NCBI RefSeq assembly: GCF_019443745.1
Contig: NZ_CP050948.1
Coordinates: forward strand, 2,528,001-2,592,000
Length of the DNA: 64,000 bases
Origin: Iamia sp. SCSIO 61187
GTDB taxonomy: Bacteria > Actinomycetota > Acidimicrobiia > Acidimicrobiales > Iamiaceae
Direction of reading: 5' to 3'
Positions 1 to 10,291 of the stretch are shown here, piece by piece. A program made the position numbers and the translations under genes. Positions within the stretch are counted from its first letter, which is position 1. The number at the start of each line of letters is the position of its first letter. The notes under the pieces were generated by a model. The model saw only the letters and a list, made by a program, of their open reading frames with translations, did not search any database and had not been told where the DNA came from.

Positions 1-293
1 GCCACCGCGGCACGGGCCACGTCGCGCTTCCAGCCCACGGGCTGCCGGTTGGCCAGCTCGAAGAGGCCGTCGGCGTTGAGCACGGCGGCGAGCAGGAGGG
101 CGATCGCCCCGATGGCCAGGACGCGCCCGGCCGGCTGCGGCTGCGACCCGGCCAGGGCGTGGTACTGGAGCGAGCGGGGCTCGGACCGGGGCCGGGGCGT
201 CGCCCCGGGCGGGGGCGCGGTCTCGTGCTGCTCGCCGTGGGGGTCGGGGTGGGCGGGCCGACCAGCACGGGGGTCGGGAGGGGTCGGCGTCAT
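1..293 (-). CDS. N-terminal part of a membrane-anchored protein, possibly SGNH/GDSL (DUF459-like) hydrolase
   Basis: The gene runs off the left edge of the window, so only about 97 N-terminal residues are visible. They show a proline- and charge-rich cytoplasmic segment of about 55 residues, then one hydrophobic helix (around residues 58-75, AIGAIALLLAAVLNADG), then ELANRQPVGWKRDVA. This layout resembles the start of DUF459-type SGNH hydrolases, which often lie next to MBOAT acyltransferases; that family call is from memory of the pattern and is weak. Its ATG overlaps the stop of the upstream glycosidase gene by 4 bases (ATGA), so it is probably the last gene of a translationally coupled MBOAT-glycosidase unit concerned with surface glycans. 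Confidence 0.5.
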   Translation of the reverse strand, partial: MTPTPPDPRAGRPAHPDPHGEQHETAPPPGATPRPRSEPRSLQYHALAGSQPQPAGRVLAIGAIALLLAAVLNADGLFELANRQPVGWKRDVARAAV

Positions 294-1882
294 CGGACCT
301 CGAGCTCGTAGGGCGAGTCGACGACCTCCACGGTCGCGTACCAGCCACCGGGGACGGGGGTCAGGGCCGGTTCGCCCAGGCCGTCGCCGGTGACGTCGGG
401 TCGCTCCTCCCCCGGGATCCACACGACGAGGTCGCGCCCGGTGGCGAGGTCGTCCTCGATCACCCCGTGGAGCGTGAGCGTGCCGCGGTCGGCGTCCGAG
501 GCCAGGTCGGTGATCCGCCCGGGGGCCGCCCGCGGGTAGGCCCGGCCGACGACCCGCAGGAGCTCCTCGTTGGGCCCGGTGTCGGCGTCGGCCGGGCAGG
601 CCACGTCGTTCAGCTGGACCTGGGTCTCGGCCGCCACCCCGCCGGGCACCCCGAGGGCGTGGGGGTCGCCGCACCACTGCCGCCACTGCCAGTGGGCCCC
701 GCCGACGACGGCGTCGTCCTGGGCGGCGGCGAACCGGCGCTGGAGGTCCCGCGACGCCTCGTCCACCCCGGCCACGCCGTGCTCGCCGACCCAGAGCGGC
801 CAGCCCCGCTCGGCGGCGGTGGCCACGCCGGCCCCCACCACCTCCTCCCCGGTGGCCGCCCCGACGTCGGCGTGGGGCGCGAAGGCCAGCTGGTCGTCGA
901 GCGCCAGGGGGTCGGCCGGCATCTGGCCGGGCTGGGGGTAGAGCCGCAGCGGCTCGACGAACACGACCCGCGCCGGGGCGCCGGCGTCGGCCTCGCCCGC
1001 CCGCACCTGGGCGAGGGCGGCCTGGAGGAGCTCGGTGTAGCGGGCGGGCGCCAGGAACGGGTCGACAGGGCTGGGCTCGTTGAGCAGGTCGTAGCCGACG
1101 ACCGCCGGGGTGGGGCCCAGGGCGGCGACGAGCTGGCGCCAGGTGGCGACGAAGGCGTCGCGGATGCCCTCCCGGTTCTCGTAGAAGGCGGTGAACGCGG
1201 CGCGCACGGCCGGTGAGCCGTCTCGGTCGCCGAGCGGCCGGCAGGTGTCGGCCCCGTCGGTGAGGGTCGCCCACTGCGGTGCCCCGTCCCACCCGATGGC
1301 GGGCTCGGTCAGCGGCGGGCAGACCGTGCCCGGAGGGGTGGCGATGAACTTGCTCCACGCGTCCTGGTGCATGTCGATCACGGTGTAGATCCGCCGGGCC
1401 GCGGCGGCCTCCACGGCGGCGGTGATGCGCTCGACGTAGGCGGGGTCGATCTGGCCGCGGACCGGCTCGATGGCGGACCACGAGACGAGGAGCCGCACCA
1501 CGCCGAAGCCGTGGGCCGCCATGGCATCCCAGTCGTCGTCGGTCGGAGGCCGGGTCGGCGCGAGGGCGGGGTCGGCCTGGTGGTAGTCGACGAGCGAGCT
1601 GAGGTTGGCGCCGCGGAGGAGGACCTGCCGCCCCGTCCCGTCCACGAACACCCGTCGGCCGCCGACGGAGGCGACCCGGACGGGCGTCAGCTCGGGGAGC
1701 GCGCCCGACGCCGTGGTGGCCCGGTCGTCGACGGCGGTCGCCGGGGCCCCCTCGTCGGGTGGGGTGCCGCCGTCGTCGTCGTCGGTGCAGGCGCCGGTGG
1801 CCACGACGGCGAGCACCAGGGCGATCCGCACCAGGGCGGCGCGCCCTCGCCGGCGGGGTCGGGGGTGGGGGCCGGTGCGCAT
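290..1882 (-). CDS. GH5-family glycoside hydrolase (cellulase/endoglycoceramidase-like) lipoprotein
   Basis: This is a 530-residue predicted secreted lipoprotein. A basic N-terminus and hydrophobic stretch end in a lipobox-like TGAC with Cys32, followed by an acidic linker. The catalytic TIM barrel spans about residues 65-430 and opens with GANLSS. The expected general acid/base glutamate is in LLNEP (Glu269) and the nucleophile in WVGEHG (Glu367). A beta-rich tail follows (about 440-530), as in endoglycosylceramidase-type GH5 enzymes. It would cleave beta-glycosidic bonds in glycans or glycolipids outside the membrane; the substrate is not determined. The ATG at 1882 overlaps the stop of the MBOAT gene by one base, so the two are coupled. 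Confidence 0.85.
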   Translation of the reverse strand: MRTGPHPRPRRRGRAALVRIALVLAVVATGACTDDDDGGTPPDEGAPATAVDDRATTASGALPELTPVRVASVGGRRVFVDGTGRQVLLRGANLSSLVDYHQADPALAPTRPPTDDDWDAMAAHGFGVVRLLVSWSAIEPVRGQIDPAYVERITAAVEAAAARRIYTVIDMHQDAWSKFIATPPGTVCPPLTEPAIGWDGAPQWATLTDGADTCRPLGDRDGSPAVRAAFTAFYENREGIRDAFVATWRQLVAALGPTPAVVGYDLLNEPSPVDPFLAPARYTELLQAALAQVRAGEADAGAPARVVFVEPLRLYPQPGQMPADPLALDDQLAFAPHADVGAATGEEVVGAGVATAAERGWPLWVGEHGVAGVDEASRDLQRRFAAAQDDAVVGGAHWQWRQWCGDPHALGVPGGVAAETQVQLNDVACPADADTGPNEELLRVVGRAYPRAAPGRITDLASDADRGTLTLHGVIEDDLATGRDLVVWIPGEERPDVTGDGLGEPALTPVPGGWYATVEVVDSPYELEVR

Positions 1883-3297
1883 CAGAACTGGAAGTAGATG
1901 AAGGGCGGGACGCCCTCCGGTCCGAGGGCGTCGATCAGCAGGAGCCCGCCGGCCAGGGCGAGGGCCTGCAGGGCGGGGACGGCCCGGGAGAAGGCGGCCT
2001 GGACCTGGTCGACCCAGTCGGTCGGGACGAACTGCGAGGCGATCGAGATGGCGATGACGAACAGGAGCATCGGGGTGACCGCCGAGCCGATGCCCGGGGC
2101 GGCGACGAGCCGCCACAGCAGCTCGAAGGCGTGCCCGAAGGACTCGGCCCGGAAGAACACCCAGCCGAGGCACACGACGTGGAAGGTGATGGCCCACCGG
2201 ATCACCGGTGACCAGCGCCCGGGCACCTTGCCGGCCGCGGCCCGGGCCTCGAGGATGCGCCGCTCGGCGCCGAGGGCGATGCCGTGCAGGGCCCCCCACA
2301 CGAGGAACGTCCAGGCCGCCCCGTGCCAGAACCCGCCGATGAGCATGGTGAGGAACAGGTTGAGGTCGCGCCGGTTGGGCCCGCCCTTGTTGCCGCCGAG
2401 GGGGATGTAGAGGTAGTCGCGCAGCCAGAACGAGAGCGTCATGTGCCACTTGCGCCAGAAGCCCTGCATCGAGGTGGCGGCGTAGGGGGCGTCGAAGTTC
2501 TGCGGGAACCGGAGCCCGAGCAGGAGGGCACAGCCGATGGCGATGTCGGTGTAGCCGCTGAAGTCGGCGTAGATCTGGACGGCGTAGGCGTAGACGGCGA
2601 TCAGGATCTCGAAGGACCGGTACTGGCCGGGGACGGCGAAGACGTCGTCGACGATGGCGGCCGAGACGAAGCTCGAGATCACGACCTTCTTGAAGAGCCC
2701 GGCCATGATCAGCCGGAAGGCCAGAGCGCTGTTGACCTTCCGGGGGTCGGCGCGCTGGCGCAGCTGGGGCAGGAGCTCCCGGGCCCGGACGATCGGCCCG
2801 GCGACGAGGTGCGGGAAGAACGACAGGTAGACGGCGAAGTCGAGCAGCGGTGACGGCTCGGCGTCGCCCCGGAACACGTCGATGACGTAGCTGAGGGCCT
2901 GGAAGGTGAAGAACGAGATGGCGACCGGCAGCACGATCTGGAGCGGCACCCAGCCGGTCTCGATCCCGACGGCGCCGAGCGTCCCGGTGACCGACTCGAT
3001 GAAGAAGTCGGTGTACTTGTAGTAGCCGAGCACGCCGAGGTTGACGAGCACGGCGAGGGCGAGGATGGGCTTGCGTCGGGCCTCGTCGGGTTGGCGGTGG
3101 ATCGCCAGGGCGAACGCCTGGTTGGCCAGGATCGAGAACCCCAGGAGCAGGCAGTAGACCCACTCGAAGGCCCCGTAGAACACGAAGCTCGCCGCCAGCA
3201 GGAACCACCGCCACGGCTGGGGGTGCGGGCGGAGCAGCCAGCTGACGACGAACACCCCGGAGAAGAACAGGGCGAACTCGAAGGTCGGGAACAGCAC
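1882..3297 (-). CDS. MBOAT family O-acyltransferase (AlgI/DltB-like)
   Basis: A 471-residue polytopic membrane protein with about ten hydrophobic segments. Hallmarks of the membrane-bound O-acyltransferase family are visible: ADFSGYTDIAIG, the WRKWH motif near residue 281, LYIPLGGNKGG, and the invariant histidine in GGFWHGAAW (about His325). Such enzymes transfer acyl groups across the membrane onto an extracellular polymer, usually with an SGNH-type partner, which fits the partial downstream gene at 1-293. The start is GTG at 3297, preceded by GGAGC. It lies 71 bases downstream of a GGDEF/EAL gene on the same strand, so c-di-GMP control of the glycan modification is possible but not shown. 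Confidence 0.92.
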   Translation of the reverse strand: MLFPTFEFALFFSGVFVVSWLLRPHPQPWRWFLLAASFVFYGAFEWVYCLLLGFSILANQAFALAIHRQPDEARRKPILALAVLVNLGVLGYYKYTDFFIESVTGTLGAVGIETGWVPLQIVLPVAISFFTFQALSYVIDVFRGDAEPSPLLDFAVYLSFFPHLVAGPIVRARELLPQLRQRADPRKVNSALAFRLIMAGLFKKVVISSFVSAAIVDDVFAVPGQYRSFEILIAVYAYAVQIYADFSGYTDIAIGCALLLGLRFPQNFDAPYAATSMQGFWRKWHMTLSFWLRDYLYIPLGGNKGGPNRRDLNLFLTMLIGGFWHGAAWTFLVWGALHGIALGAERRILEARAAAGKVPGRWSPVIRWAITFHVVCLGWVFFRAESFGHAFELLWRLVAAPGIGSAVTPMLLFVIAISIASQFVPTDWVDQVQAAFSRAVPALQALALAGGLLLIDALGPEGVPPFIYFQF

Positions 3298-3368
3298 GCG
3301 CCGTGCTCCAGGGGGCCGTCAGGGGCCACCCATCGTGGCACCCGCGGTCGGCTGCGAGGGGGATCGGG

Positions 3369-6047
3369 TCAGCGCTCGGCGGTGGCGCTCGCACCCGCCG
3401 CCCAGAGGAGCTCCTCGCCGGACCCGGGGACGCCCAGGAGGAAGCCCTGGGCCTGGTCGCAGCCCATCTCGCGCAGCATGTCGAGCTGGTGCTCGGACTC
3501 GACTCCCTCCCCCAGGGCGGCGATGCCGAGGGCGTGGGCCAGGCCGATCACCGACGCCACGATCGTCCGGTCCTGCTGGTTGGCGGTCATCTGGGTGACG
3601 AAGGTGCCGTCGACCTTCAGCAGCTGGACCGGGAAGGCGCTGAGGTAGCTGAGCGAGCAGTAGCCGGTGCCGAAGTCGTCGATGGCCAGGCTGATGCCGA
3701 GGCCCCGCAGGCGTCGCAGGGTGTCGAGCGCCCGCACCGGGTCGTCCATGAGCGCCGTCTCGGTCACCTCGACGACCAGCGCCTCCGGCGGGGCGCCGGT
3801 GGTGGCCAGGGCCCACTCCACGTCGGCGACGAGGCCCGGGTCGCCCAGCTGGCGGGCCGACACGTTGACGGCCATCGTCAGGCGGGCCCCCGCCTCGTGC
3901 CAGCGGGCCAGCTCACGGCAGGCCACCTCCAGGATGCGACCCCCCAGCGGGACGATGAGCCCGGTCTCCTCGGCGACGCCGATGACCTCGGCCGGCCCTC
4001 CGAGCCGACCGTCGGCGCCCGGCCAGCGGAGGAGCGCCTCCGCCCCGATCAGCACCGGAGCACCGTCGGTGATGTGCCACAGCGGCTGGTAGTGGAGCAC
4101 GATCGCACCCTCGGTGCGGATGGCCTCGCGGATGGCGCTCTCGGTGCGGCGTCGGGCCTCGGCCCGGGCGCGGAGGCTGTCGTCGAACACCTCGATGGCC
4201 CCGCTGACCCGGGCCTTGGCCTCGTACATGGCGGCGTCGGCGTCGTTGACGACGGTCGCGGCGTCGAACGGCCCGACGGCCAGCCGGGCGCCGATCGTCG
4301 CGCTCACCTCCAGCTCCGTCCCCGAGACGGTGATCGGCGGTCGCAGGCTGTCGGCCACCCGGGTGGCGATGGCGGTCGCCTCGGCCGGCTCGGTCACCCC
4401 CTCGCACAGGATCACGAACTCGTCGCCGCCGAAGCGGGCGACCATCTCCCCGGCGCGGAGCCCGTTGCGGAGCCGCCCGGCCACGGCCCGCAGCACCTCG
4501 TCGCCCCGCTCGTGGCCGTAGGTGTCGTTGATGGACTTGAACCCGTCCAGGTCGCAGAACAACACGGCGACGGGAGCGCCGGCGGGGACGGCGTCGAGGC
4601 GGGCGAGCAGCATCGACCGGTTGGGCAGGTCGGTGAGGGCGTCGTGGGCGGCCTGGTGGCTCAGGGCCTCCTCGGCGTGGTGGCGGTCGGTCGTGTCCCG
4701 GGCGTTGACCACCACGCCGCCGATGGAGGGGTCGTCGAGGAGGTTGGTCGCCATGGCGTCGATCCACCGCCAGCCGTGGTGGCGGGCGTCGAGGACGCGG
4801 AGCTCGCCCCGTCCCGTCCCCGTGGCCAACACGGCCGCGGTCACCCCGTCGAGGACCGAGATGTCGTCGGGGTGGACCAGGGGACGCAGCGAGGTCCCGA
4901 TCACGTCGTCCACGCGGTAGCCGAGGATGCGCTCGACCGACGGGCTGATCTCGACCAGGTTGTGGTAGCCGTCGGTCACCAGGACCAGGTCGCTGGAGTT
5001 GCGCACCAGGGCCTCGTAGTGGTCGGCGGTGGTCTGCACGACACGGGCGAGGTGCACGTTCTCGGCGATGGTGAGCAGCTGCCGCACGGCCATCAGCACC
5101 ACCACGGTGACGCCCGCCAGGACGAAGGGCGGCCCGATGCCGTCCTCCTCGAAGAACTGCCCCGTCAGCACCCCGGCCAGGATCGCCGCCGCGATGGGCA
5201 GGTACACGAGCAGCGTGCCGGGGACCGACGGTGCATCCCCCGTCGCCTGCCCGCTCACGTCGCTGGAGTCCCGGCACCGGTGGGCGGCGGCCCCCATGAG
5301 GCACAGCCCGGCCAGCCACAGGACCTCCAGGACGGCGCTCCCGGTCTGGTAGGACCCGTGCAGCTGCTGCAGGGCGAAGGCGGTGGTGCACAGGGCGTTG
5401 GCCAGCTGGCCGGCGGCCAGGAGGCCGAAGACCGCCCGCCGGTCGCGGTGCACGCGGCTCAGCATCATCAGCACCACGCTCGCCACCGAGCCGGTGGCGA
5501 AGGGGTAGACCAGGGCCACCACCCGCTCGAGGGGGTCGCCGCCGCCCGCGAGCAGGTCGTCGAGGAAGAGGAGCCACGCCAGGCAGAACGTGGCCGCCGC
5601 CGCGATCAGCGCGTCGGTCGCCCGCCGGAGCCGGGCCGGCACGCTCCGGCTCCCGATGGGGAAGCTCAAGACGCCGACCAGGCCCAGGGGGAGGGCGGCG
5701 GTGAAGCCGATGTCGGCCGGCGACGGGAACGGGGAGATGGTCCCCGCCACCTCCTCGAGGAGCGTCCAGGCGACCTGGCCGCCCCACCACAGGACCATCG
5801 ACGCCGAGAGGAAGCCCCAGGCCCGGCGGGCGGGGCCCGTGCAGCGGCGCGCGGCGCGGACCATCAAGATGGCGACGCCCCCCGAGACCACGACCCACGC
5901 CAGGTTGACCACCGCCCGGCTCACCACCGGTCCCCCGGGATCGATCACCAGGAAGAGGGCGAAGACCCCAGCGATGGCGGCCACGACGGCCAGCAGGCGC
6001 GCGGGCGCGGGACGGGGATCGTCTCGTCCCGCTCGCGCCGCGTCCAC
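3369..6047 (-). CDS. Membrane PAS-GGDEF-EAL cyclic-di-GMP turnover protein
   Basis: An 892-residue protein. Residues 15-335 form about eight to nine membrane helices, followed by a PAS domain (about 340-455), a GGDEF domain with intact GGDEF at 540-544, and an EAL domain (about 650-885). The EAL domain keeps GAEALLRW (EAL at 670-672), NVSARQL, EVTETALM, the metal-binding DDFGTGY (Asp790-Asp791), LLKVD and GEGVES, so phosphodiesterase residues are present. The inhibitory RxxD site before GGDEF is degenerate (RAGE). It probably senses a membrane or redox cue and sets the c-di-GMP level. Start GTG at 6047. It is divergent from a second protein of the same architecture at 6132. Confidence 0.9.
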   Translation of the reverse strand: MDAARAGRDDPRPAPARLLAVVAAIAGVFALFLVIDPGGPVVSRAVVNLAWVVVSGGVAILMVRAARRCTGPARRAWGFLSASMVLWWGGQVAWTLLEEVAGTISPFPSPADIGFTAALPLGLVGVLSFPIGSRSVPARLRRATDALIAAAATFCLAWLLFLDDLLAGGGDPLERVVALVYPFATGSVASVVLMMLSRVHRDRRAVFGLLAAGQLANALCTTAFALQQLHGSYQTGSAVLEVLWLAGLCLMGAAAHRCRDSSDVSGQATGDAPSVPGTLLVYLPIAAAILAGVLTGQFFEEDGIGPPFVLAGVTVVVLMAVRQLLTIAENVHLARVVQTTADHYEALVRNSSDLVLVTDGYHNLVEISPSVERILGYRVDDVIGTSLRPLVHPDDISVLDGVTAAVLATGTGRGELRVLDARHHGWRWIDAMATNLLDDPSIGGVVVNARDTTDRHHAEEALSHQAAHDALTDLPNRSMLLARLDAVPAGAPVAVLFCDLDGFKSINDTYGHERGDEVLRAVAGRLRNGLRAGEMVARFGGDEFVILCEGVTEPAEATAIATRVADSLRPPITVSGTELEVSATIGARLAVGPFDAATVVNDADAAMYEAKARVSGAIEVFDDSLRARAEARRRTESAIREAIRTEGAIVLHYQPLWHITDGAPVLIGAEALLRWPGADGRLGGPAEVIGVAEETGLIVPLGGRILEVACRELARWHEAGARLTMAVNVSARQLGDPGLVADVEWALATTGAPPEALVVEVTETALMDDPVRALDTLRRLRGLGISLAIDDFGTGYCSLSYLSAFPVQLLKVDGTFVTQMTANQQDRTIVASVIGLAHALGIAALGEGVESEHQLDMLREMGCDQAQGFLLGVPGSGEELLWAAGASATAER

Positions 6048-6119
6048 CCGGGCCCCATCGGCAGGCGCAGCCGGGCCTGAACCCGTCGGGCAGGAGAACC
6101 AGGTGAGCCACCCGGACGG

Positions 6120-6125
6120 AGGAGG
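6120..6125 (+). promoter_or_regulatory. Shine-Dalgarno site AGGAGG for the 6132 start
   Basis: A perfect AGGAGG lies six bases upstream of GTG 6132. This favours 6132 over the in-frame ATG at 6213, which has no clear ribosome binding site. Confidence 0.6.
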
Positions 6126-6131
6126 CGGTGC

Positions 6132-8977
6132 GTGGCCCGGTCGGGGGAGGTGAGCCGCAGGTCACGGGCCGGAAACCGTTCAGGACGTGGGGCCGCTGCC
6201 GAAGTGCGGGGCATGTCGCCAGCGGACGTGGACGGACGGGAGGGGCGGCTCGTCATCCCGGCGCCACCGCTGTGGACGGTGGCGGTGGTCGGGGCCGCCG
6301 TCCTCGTGGTCCACCTGATCTGGCCCGCCGGTCCGACGGGCGACGCGACCTACCTCGGCGCCCTCATCGGGGCGTCGGTGCTGGCGTGGCTGATGGTGGC
6401 CGGCGGCGGCCCGGGCGACCGGCGGGCGTGGGCGATGGTCGCCGTCGGCCTCTCGCTCTCGGCGACGGCCGACCTGGTCTGGTATGTCGACTACTGGCTG
6501 ACCGGCGTCGAGCCCGACATCTCCCTCGCCGACCCCCTCTGGCTGGTCTCCTACGTGGCCCTCGGGATCGGCCTGATGCGCCTCACGCCGAAGCGGGACG
6601 GGGCCCGGGGCGTCGACGTCGACGCCATCATCGACTCCCTCGTCCCCGCCGTGCTCGTCCTGGTGGCCCTGTGGGAGCTGGCGATCGCCGACCTGATCTC
6701 CGACGAGGCCTCGTCGCCGCTGGCCCGCACGGTCTGGGCCACCTACCCCATCCTCGACGTGGTCGTGCTCACCCTCGCGGTCCGCCTGGCCATCCACCAC
6801 CACCGGACCCGGTCCCGGGCCCTGACGCTGTTCGGTCTCGGCGTGGCGGCGTGGCTGGCGGCCGACGTCGGGTACCTGCTCGCCACCGCCGAGGGCCTCT
6901 TCCGCTGGCTCGACGCCGGGTGGATGGTGGCATCCGTGCTGCTCGCCGCGGCCATCGTCGCCCACCGGCGCGACGGCGGCCCCGCCCTGGGCGAGGACGT
7001 CGCAGGGGCGCACCGCGGCCGCATGTGGCTCGTCATGGTCCCCCTGCTCGTGCCCCCCGTGATCGAGGTGCGGGGCTTCCTGGACGGGACCGACGCCAAC
7101 CCGGTCGCCCTGGGCGCGGCCACCGTCGCCCTGGTCGTCCTGGCGAGCATCCGCGGCCACCGGCTCCTCCGTGCCGCCGAGCGGGCCCGCGCCACCCTCC
7201 AGGTGGGGGAGGCGCACTTCCGCGCCCTGCCGCCAACTCCGCCGACGCCGTCGTGGTGCTCGACGCCGAGGGGCGCGTCGTCGAGTCGTCGGGCAACCTC
7301 GTCCGCCTGACCGGGCGCGAGGCCGACGACGTGCTGGGCGAGCCGGTGACCGTCGCCCTCTCGTGCACCGACCACGACGCCCTGGAGACCTACGTCGGCA
7401 CGGTCCACCGGCGCCCCGGCTCGGTGTCCGAGCACGAGGTCGAGATCCGGAACACCGACGGCGAGACCCGCTGGCTGGCGACGCGCATGGTGAACCTCCT
7501 CGACGACCCCGCCGTCGCGGGCATCGTCGTGAACCTCCAGGACGTGACCGAACGCCGCCGGGCCCAGGACGAGCTCGCCCACCAGGCCTTCCACGACGGC
7601 CTCACCGGCCTGGCCAACCACGGGCTCTTCGGTGACCGGATCGAGCACGCCCTCCGCCGGTCGGCCCGGACCGGGGCCGCCGCCGCCGTCCTCTACCTCG
7701 ACATCGACGGCTTCAAGTCGGTCAACGACCGCTTCGGGCACGACGCCGGCAACCACGTGATCCAGGAGGTCGCCGACCGCCTGCGGGGCACCGTCCGGGC
7801 CGCCGACACCGTGGCCCGCCTGGGCGGTGACGAGTTCGCCGTGCTGATCGACGAGAACCACCTCCACGCCGACGAGGCCCGGACGACGGCGGAGAGGATC
7901 CTGCAGGCGCTCAGCATCCCCGTCGAGGTCGACGGGCAGCTCATCGCCATCTCCGCCAGCATCGGCCTCGCCGTCGGCGACGCCACGTGCACCGCGGCCG
8001 CCCTGCTCCGCAACGCCGACATCGCCATGTACCAGGCCAAGGCGGGCGGCAAGGCCCGCACGGTCGTGTACGACGAGCAGATGGGGGCCGCCGCGAGCGA
8101 CGCCCTGCGGATCGAGGCCGACCTGGTCGGCGTCATCGAGCGAGGCGAGCTGGAGCTGCACTACCAGCCCGTGCTGCAGCTGGAGACCCGGCGCCTCACC
8201 GGCTTCGAGGCCCTGGTCCGGTGGCGGCACCCCGAGCTGGGGCTGCTCGGCCCCGACCGGTTCGTGCCCCTGAGCGAGGACACCGGCCAGATCGTCCCCA
8301 TCGGCCGGTGGGTGCTCGACACGGCGTGCACCGCCGCCACCCGCTGGCACGACGCCGGGGACGGCCCGCCCCCGCTGACGATGGCGGTCAACCTGTCCGC
8401 CGTCCAGCTGGCGACCGACCAGATCGTCGACGACGTGCGGGCCGCGCTGGAGCGATCGGGCCTCGACCCGTCGCTCCTCGTGCTGGAGATGACCGAGACC
8501 AGCCTCATCACCGACCCCGTGGCCGCCGCCACCCGGCTGCGCGCCCTGCACGACCTGGGCGTCCGCCTGGCGATCGACGACTTCGGCACCGGCTACTCGT
8601 CGCTCAGCTACCTGCGGCAGTTCCCCATCGACATCTTGAAGATCGACCGGTCCTTCGTCGACACGATCACCGACGGCGACGACATCCCCCCGATCGTGCG
8701 GGGTCTGCTCGACCTGGGCCGCACCCTGGACCTCGAGATCATCGCCGAGGGCATCGAGAACGCCGCCCAGCACGAGGGTCTGCGGCGCGAGGACTGCGAG
8801 ATGGGCCAGGGCTTCCTCTTCGCCCGGCCCATGCCGGCGGCCGACGTCGACCGGCTGCTGGCCGAGCGCACGCAGCGGGCCGACGCCATGCGCTCGCCCG
8901 CGGCCGGTGCCGGGGGGGCCGAGTCCCCGTCGGGCGCCCCCGACGAGGTGGCCGGCCCCGAGGTCGTGCCCCGCTAG
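6132..8977 (+). pseudogene. Membrane PAS-GGDEF-EAL protein interrupted by a one-base frameshift
   Basis: The first frame (6132 to about 7229) encodes eight to nine membrane helices and the start of a PAS domain, ending in GEAHFRAL. The continuation, beginning AANSADAVVVLDAEG, is found only in another frame from 7232 onward; two bases (7230-7231) sit where a codon is expected, so one base is missing. The second frame holds the rest of PAS, GGDEF (LGGDEF), and a full EAL domain (FEALVRW, NLSAVQL, EMTETSL, DDFGTGY, LKIDRSF, AEGIEN). Codon use and motifs are intact on both sides, so this is either a recent mutation or a sequencing error. If real, the PAS-GGDEF-EAL half could be made only as a soluble fragment. 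The architecture matches the divergent gene at 3369-6047. Confidence 0.75.
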
Positions 8978-9022
8978 TCGCTCACCCACCGGGGTGGTCA
9001 CGGTCCGCCGGCGACCGCCGAT

Positions 9023-9052
9023 GGTCCAGGCGCGTGGACGGTCGGCTGGACC
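9023..9052. terminator. Possible terminator hairpin between convergent genes
   Basis: GGTCCAG (9023-9029) pairs with CTGGACC (9046-9052) around a 16-base loop, in the gap between the converging GGDEF/EAL and antiporter genes. There is no U-tract, so this is only a weak call. Confidence 0.25.
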
Positions 9053-9076
9053 GCGACGGCGGCGATGCCGCCATGG

Positions 9077-10291
9077 TCAGACCTGGGGCTCGACCTCGGT
9101 GCGCAGCGCCGGTCGGGCCGTGAGGCGCGCCGCCAGGGAGTCCGACGAGCGGGTGATCAGCGGGCCGGCGATGGCGGTGAGCAGCACGTAGCAGGCGGCG
9201 ACGGCGGCCAGGTCGGAGCCGAAGGCGGCCGATGCCCCGATGGCGGCGATGACGATGGAGAACTCCCCGCGGGCGATGAGGACGGTCCCGGCCCGCAGCC
9301 GCCCGGGGACGGCCACCCCCAGGCGCCGCGCTGCGACCCACCCGGTGACGATCTTGCCGGGACCGGTGAGGCCGAGCAGGACGAGGGCCGGCAGGGCGCC
9401 GTCGAGGAGGTCGCCGGGGTCGATCTGGAACGAGAAGAAGAGGAAGAACGAGGCCGCGAAGAGGTCGCGGAGGGGGGCGACGAGCGTCGCCGCCCGGTCC
9501 CGGACGGGGTCGGAGAGGGCCAGGCCGACGAGGAACGCGCCGATGGCGGCGGACACCTGGAGGCGCTGGGCCAGCCCGCCGACCAGCAGGGTCAGTCCGA
9601 ACACCGAGAGGAGGAGGGCCTCGTCGGACCCGGGGGCGAGCAGGGCGCTCAGCCGGTCCCCCCACCGCATCGAGGCCGCCAGCACGACGCCGACGGCGGC
9701 GAGGGCGACGGCGACCGTGAGCGCCGTCCGGGCGGCGGACTCGCCGCTCAGCAGGGCGGCGACGACGGGCAGGTACACCGCCATCGCCAGGTCCTCGAGG
9801 ACGAGGAGGTTGAGCACGGCCGGCGTCTCCCGGTTGCCGAGGCGGCCGAGGTCGGTGAGGACCTTGGAGACGACGCCCGACGAGCTGATCCAGCTCACGC
9901 CGCCCAGGAGGACGGCGCTGCGCCCGTCCCACCCCATCACCAGCCCGAGGGCGAGCCCCGGCACGAACCCCAGGAGGGCGTCGACGGCCCCGGCGACCAG
10001 GCCCCCGCGCAGCCCGGCCCGCAGCTCGGCCGGGGTGTACTCGAGACCGAGGGTGAGCAGGAGCAGCAGGACGCCGATCTCACCGCCCAGCGAGATGAAG
10101 TCGGCGCTCACGTCGAGGGTCGTGATGCCCCCCTCGCCGACGACCAGGCCGACGAGCAGGTAGAGGGGGATGGCCGTGATGCGCCACCGGCCGGCCAGGC
10201 GGGCCAGGACGGCGAGGGCGGTGATGACCGCCCCGATCTCGATGAAGGCGACGGTGGCGTCGCCCGAGGCGGCCGCCAGCAGGTGGTTCAC
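9077..10291 (-). CDS. CPA2 family cation:proton antiporter, membrane subunit
   Basis: A 404-residue, roughly twelve-helix protein of the Na+/K+:H+ exchanger (CPA2/KefB-like) family. Family features include the helix-4 region SWISSSGVVSKVL, the conserved LEDLAMAVYLPV segment, LVLEYTP-like helix 3 (LGLEYTPAEL), and the late GEFSIVIAAIG segment. It would exchange K+ or Na+ for protons to control pH and ion balance. The GTG start at 10291 overlaps by 4 bases the stop of the small RCK_C gene upstream. The pair therefore matches the two-gene KhtTU/AmhTM layout, with the soluble regulatory subunit encoded first. Confidence 0.88.
   Translation of the reverse strand: MNHLLAAASGDATVAFIEIGAVITALAVLARLAGRWRITAIPLYLLVGLVVGEGGITTLDVSADFISLGGEIGVLLLLLTLGLEYTPAELRAGLRGGLVAGAVDALLGFVPGLALGLVMGWDGRSAVLLGGVSWISSSGVVSKVLTDLGRLGNRETPAVLNLLVLEDLAMAVYLPVVAALLSGESAARTALTVAVALAAVGVVLAASMRWGDRLSALLAPGSDEALLLSVFGLTLLVGGLAQRLQVSAAIGAFLVGLALSDPVRDRAATLVAPLRDLFAASFFLFFSFQIDPGDLLDGALPALVLLGLTGPGKIVTGWVAARRLGVAVPGRLRAGTVLIARGEFSIVIAAIGASAAFGSDLAAVAACYVLLTAIAGPLITRSSDSLAARLTARPALRTEVEPQV

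Noticed and set aside
290..3394. Single 1034-codon reading through the MBOAT region into the glycosidase
   Set aside because: Only the part from 1882 downward encodes a protein family; the upstream part is out of frame with the MBOAT gene and is arginine/proline noise.
3303..6080. Long + strand frame opposite the GGDEF/EAL gene
   Set aside because: Antisense to a gene with an intact GGDEF and EAL domain; no recognisable motif.
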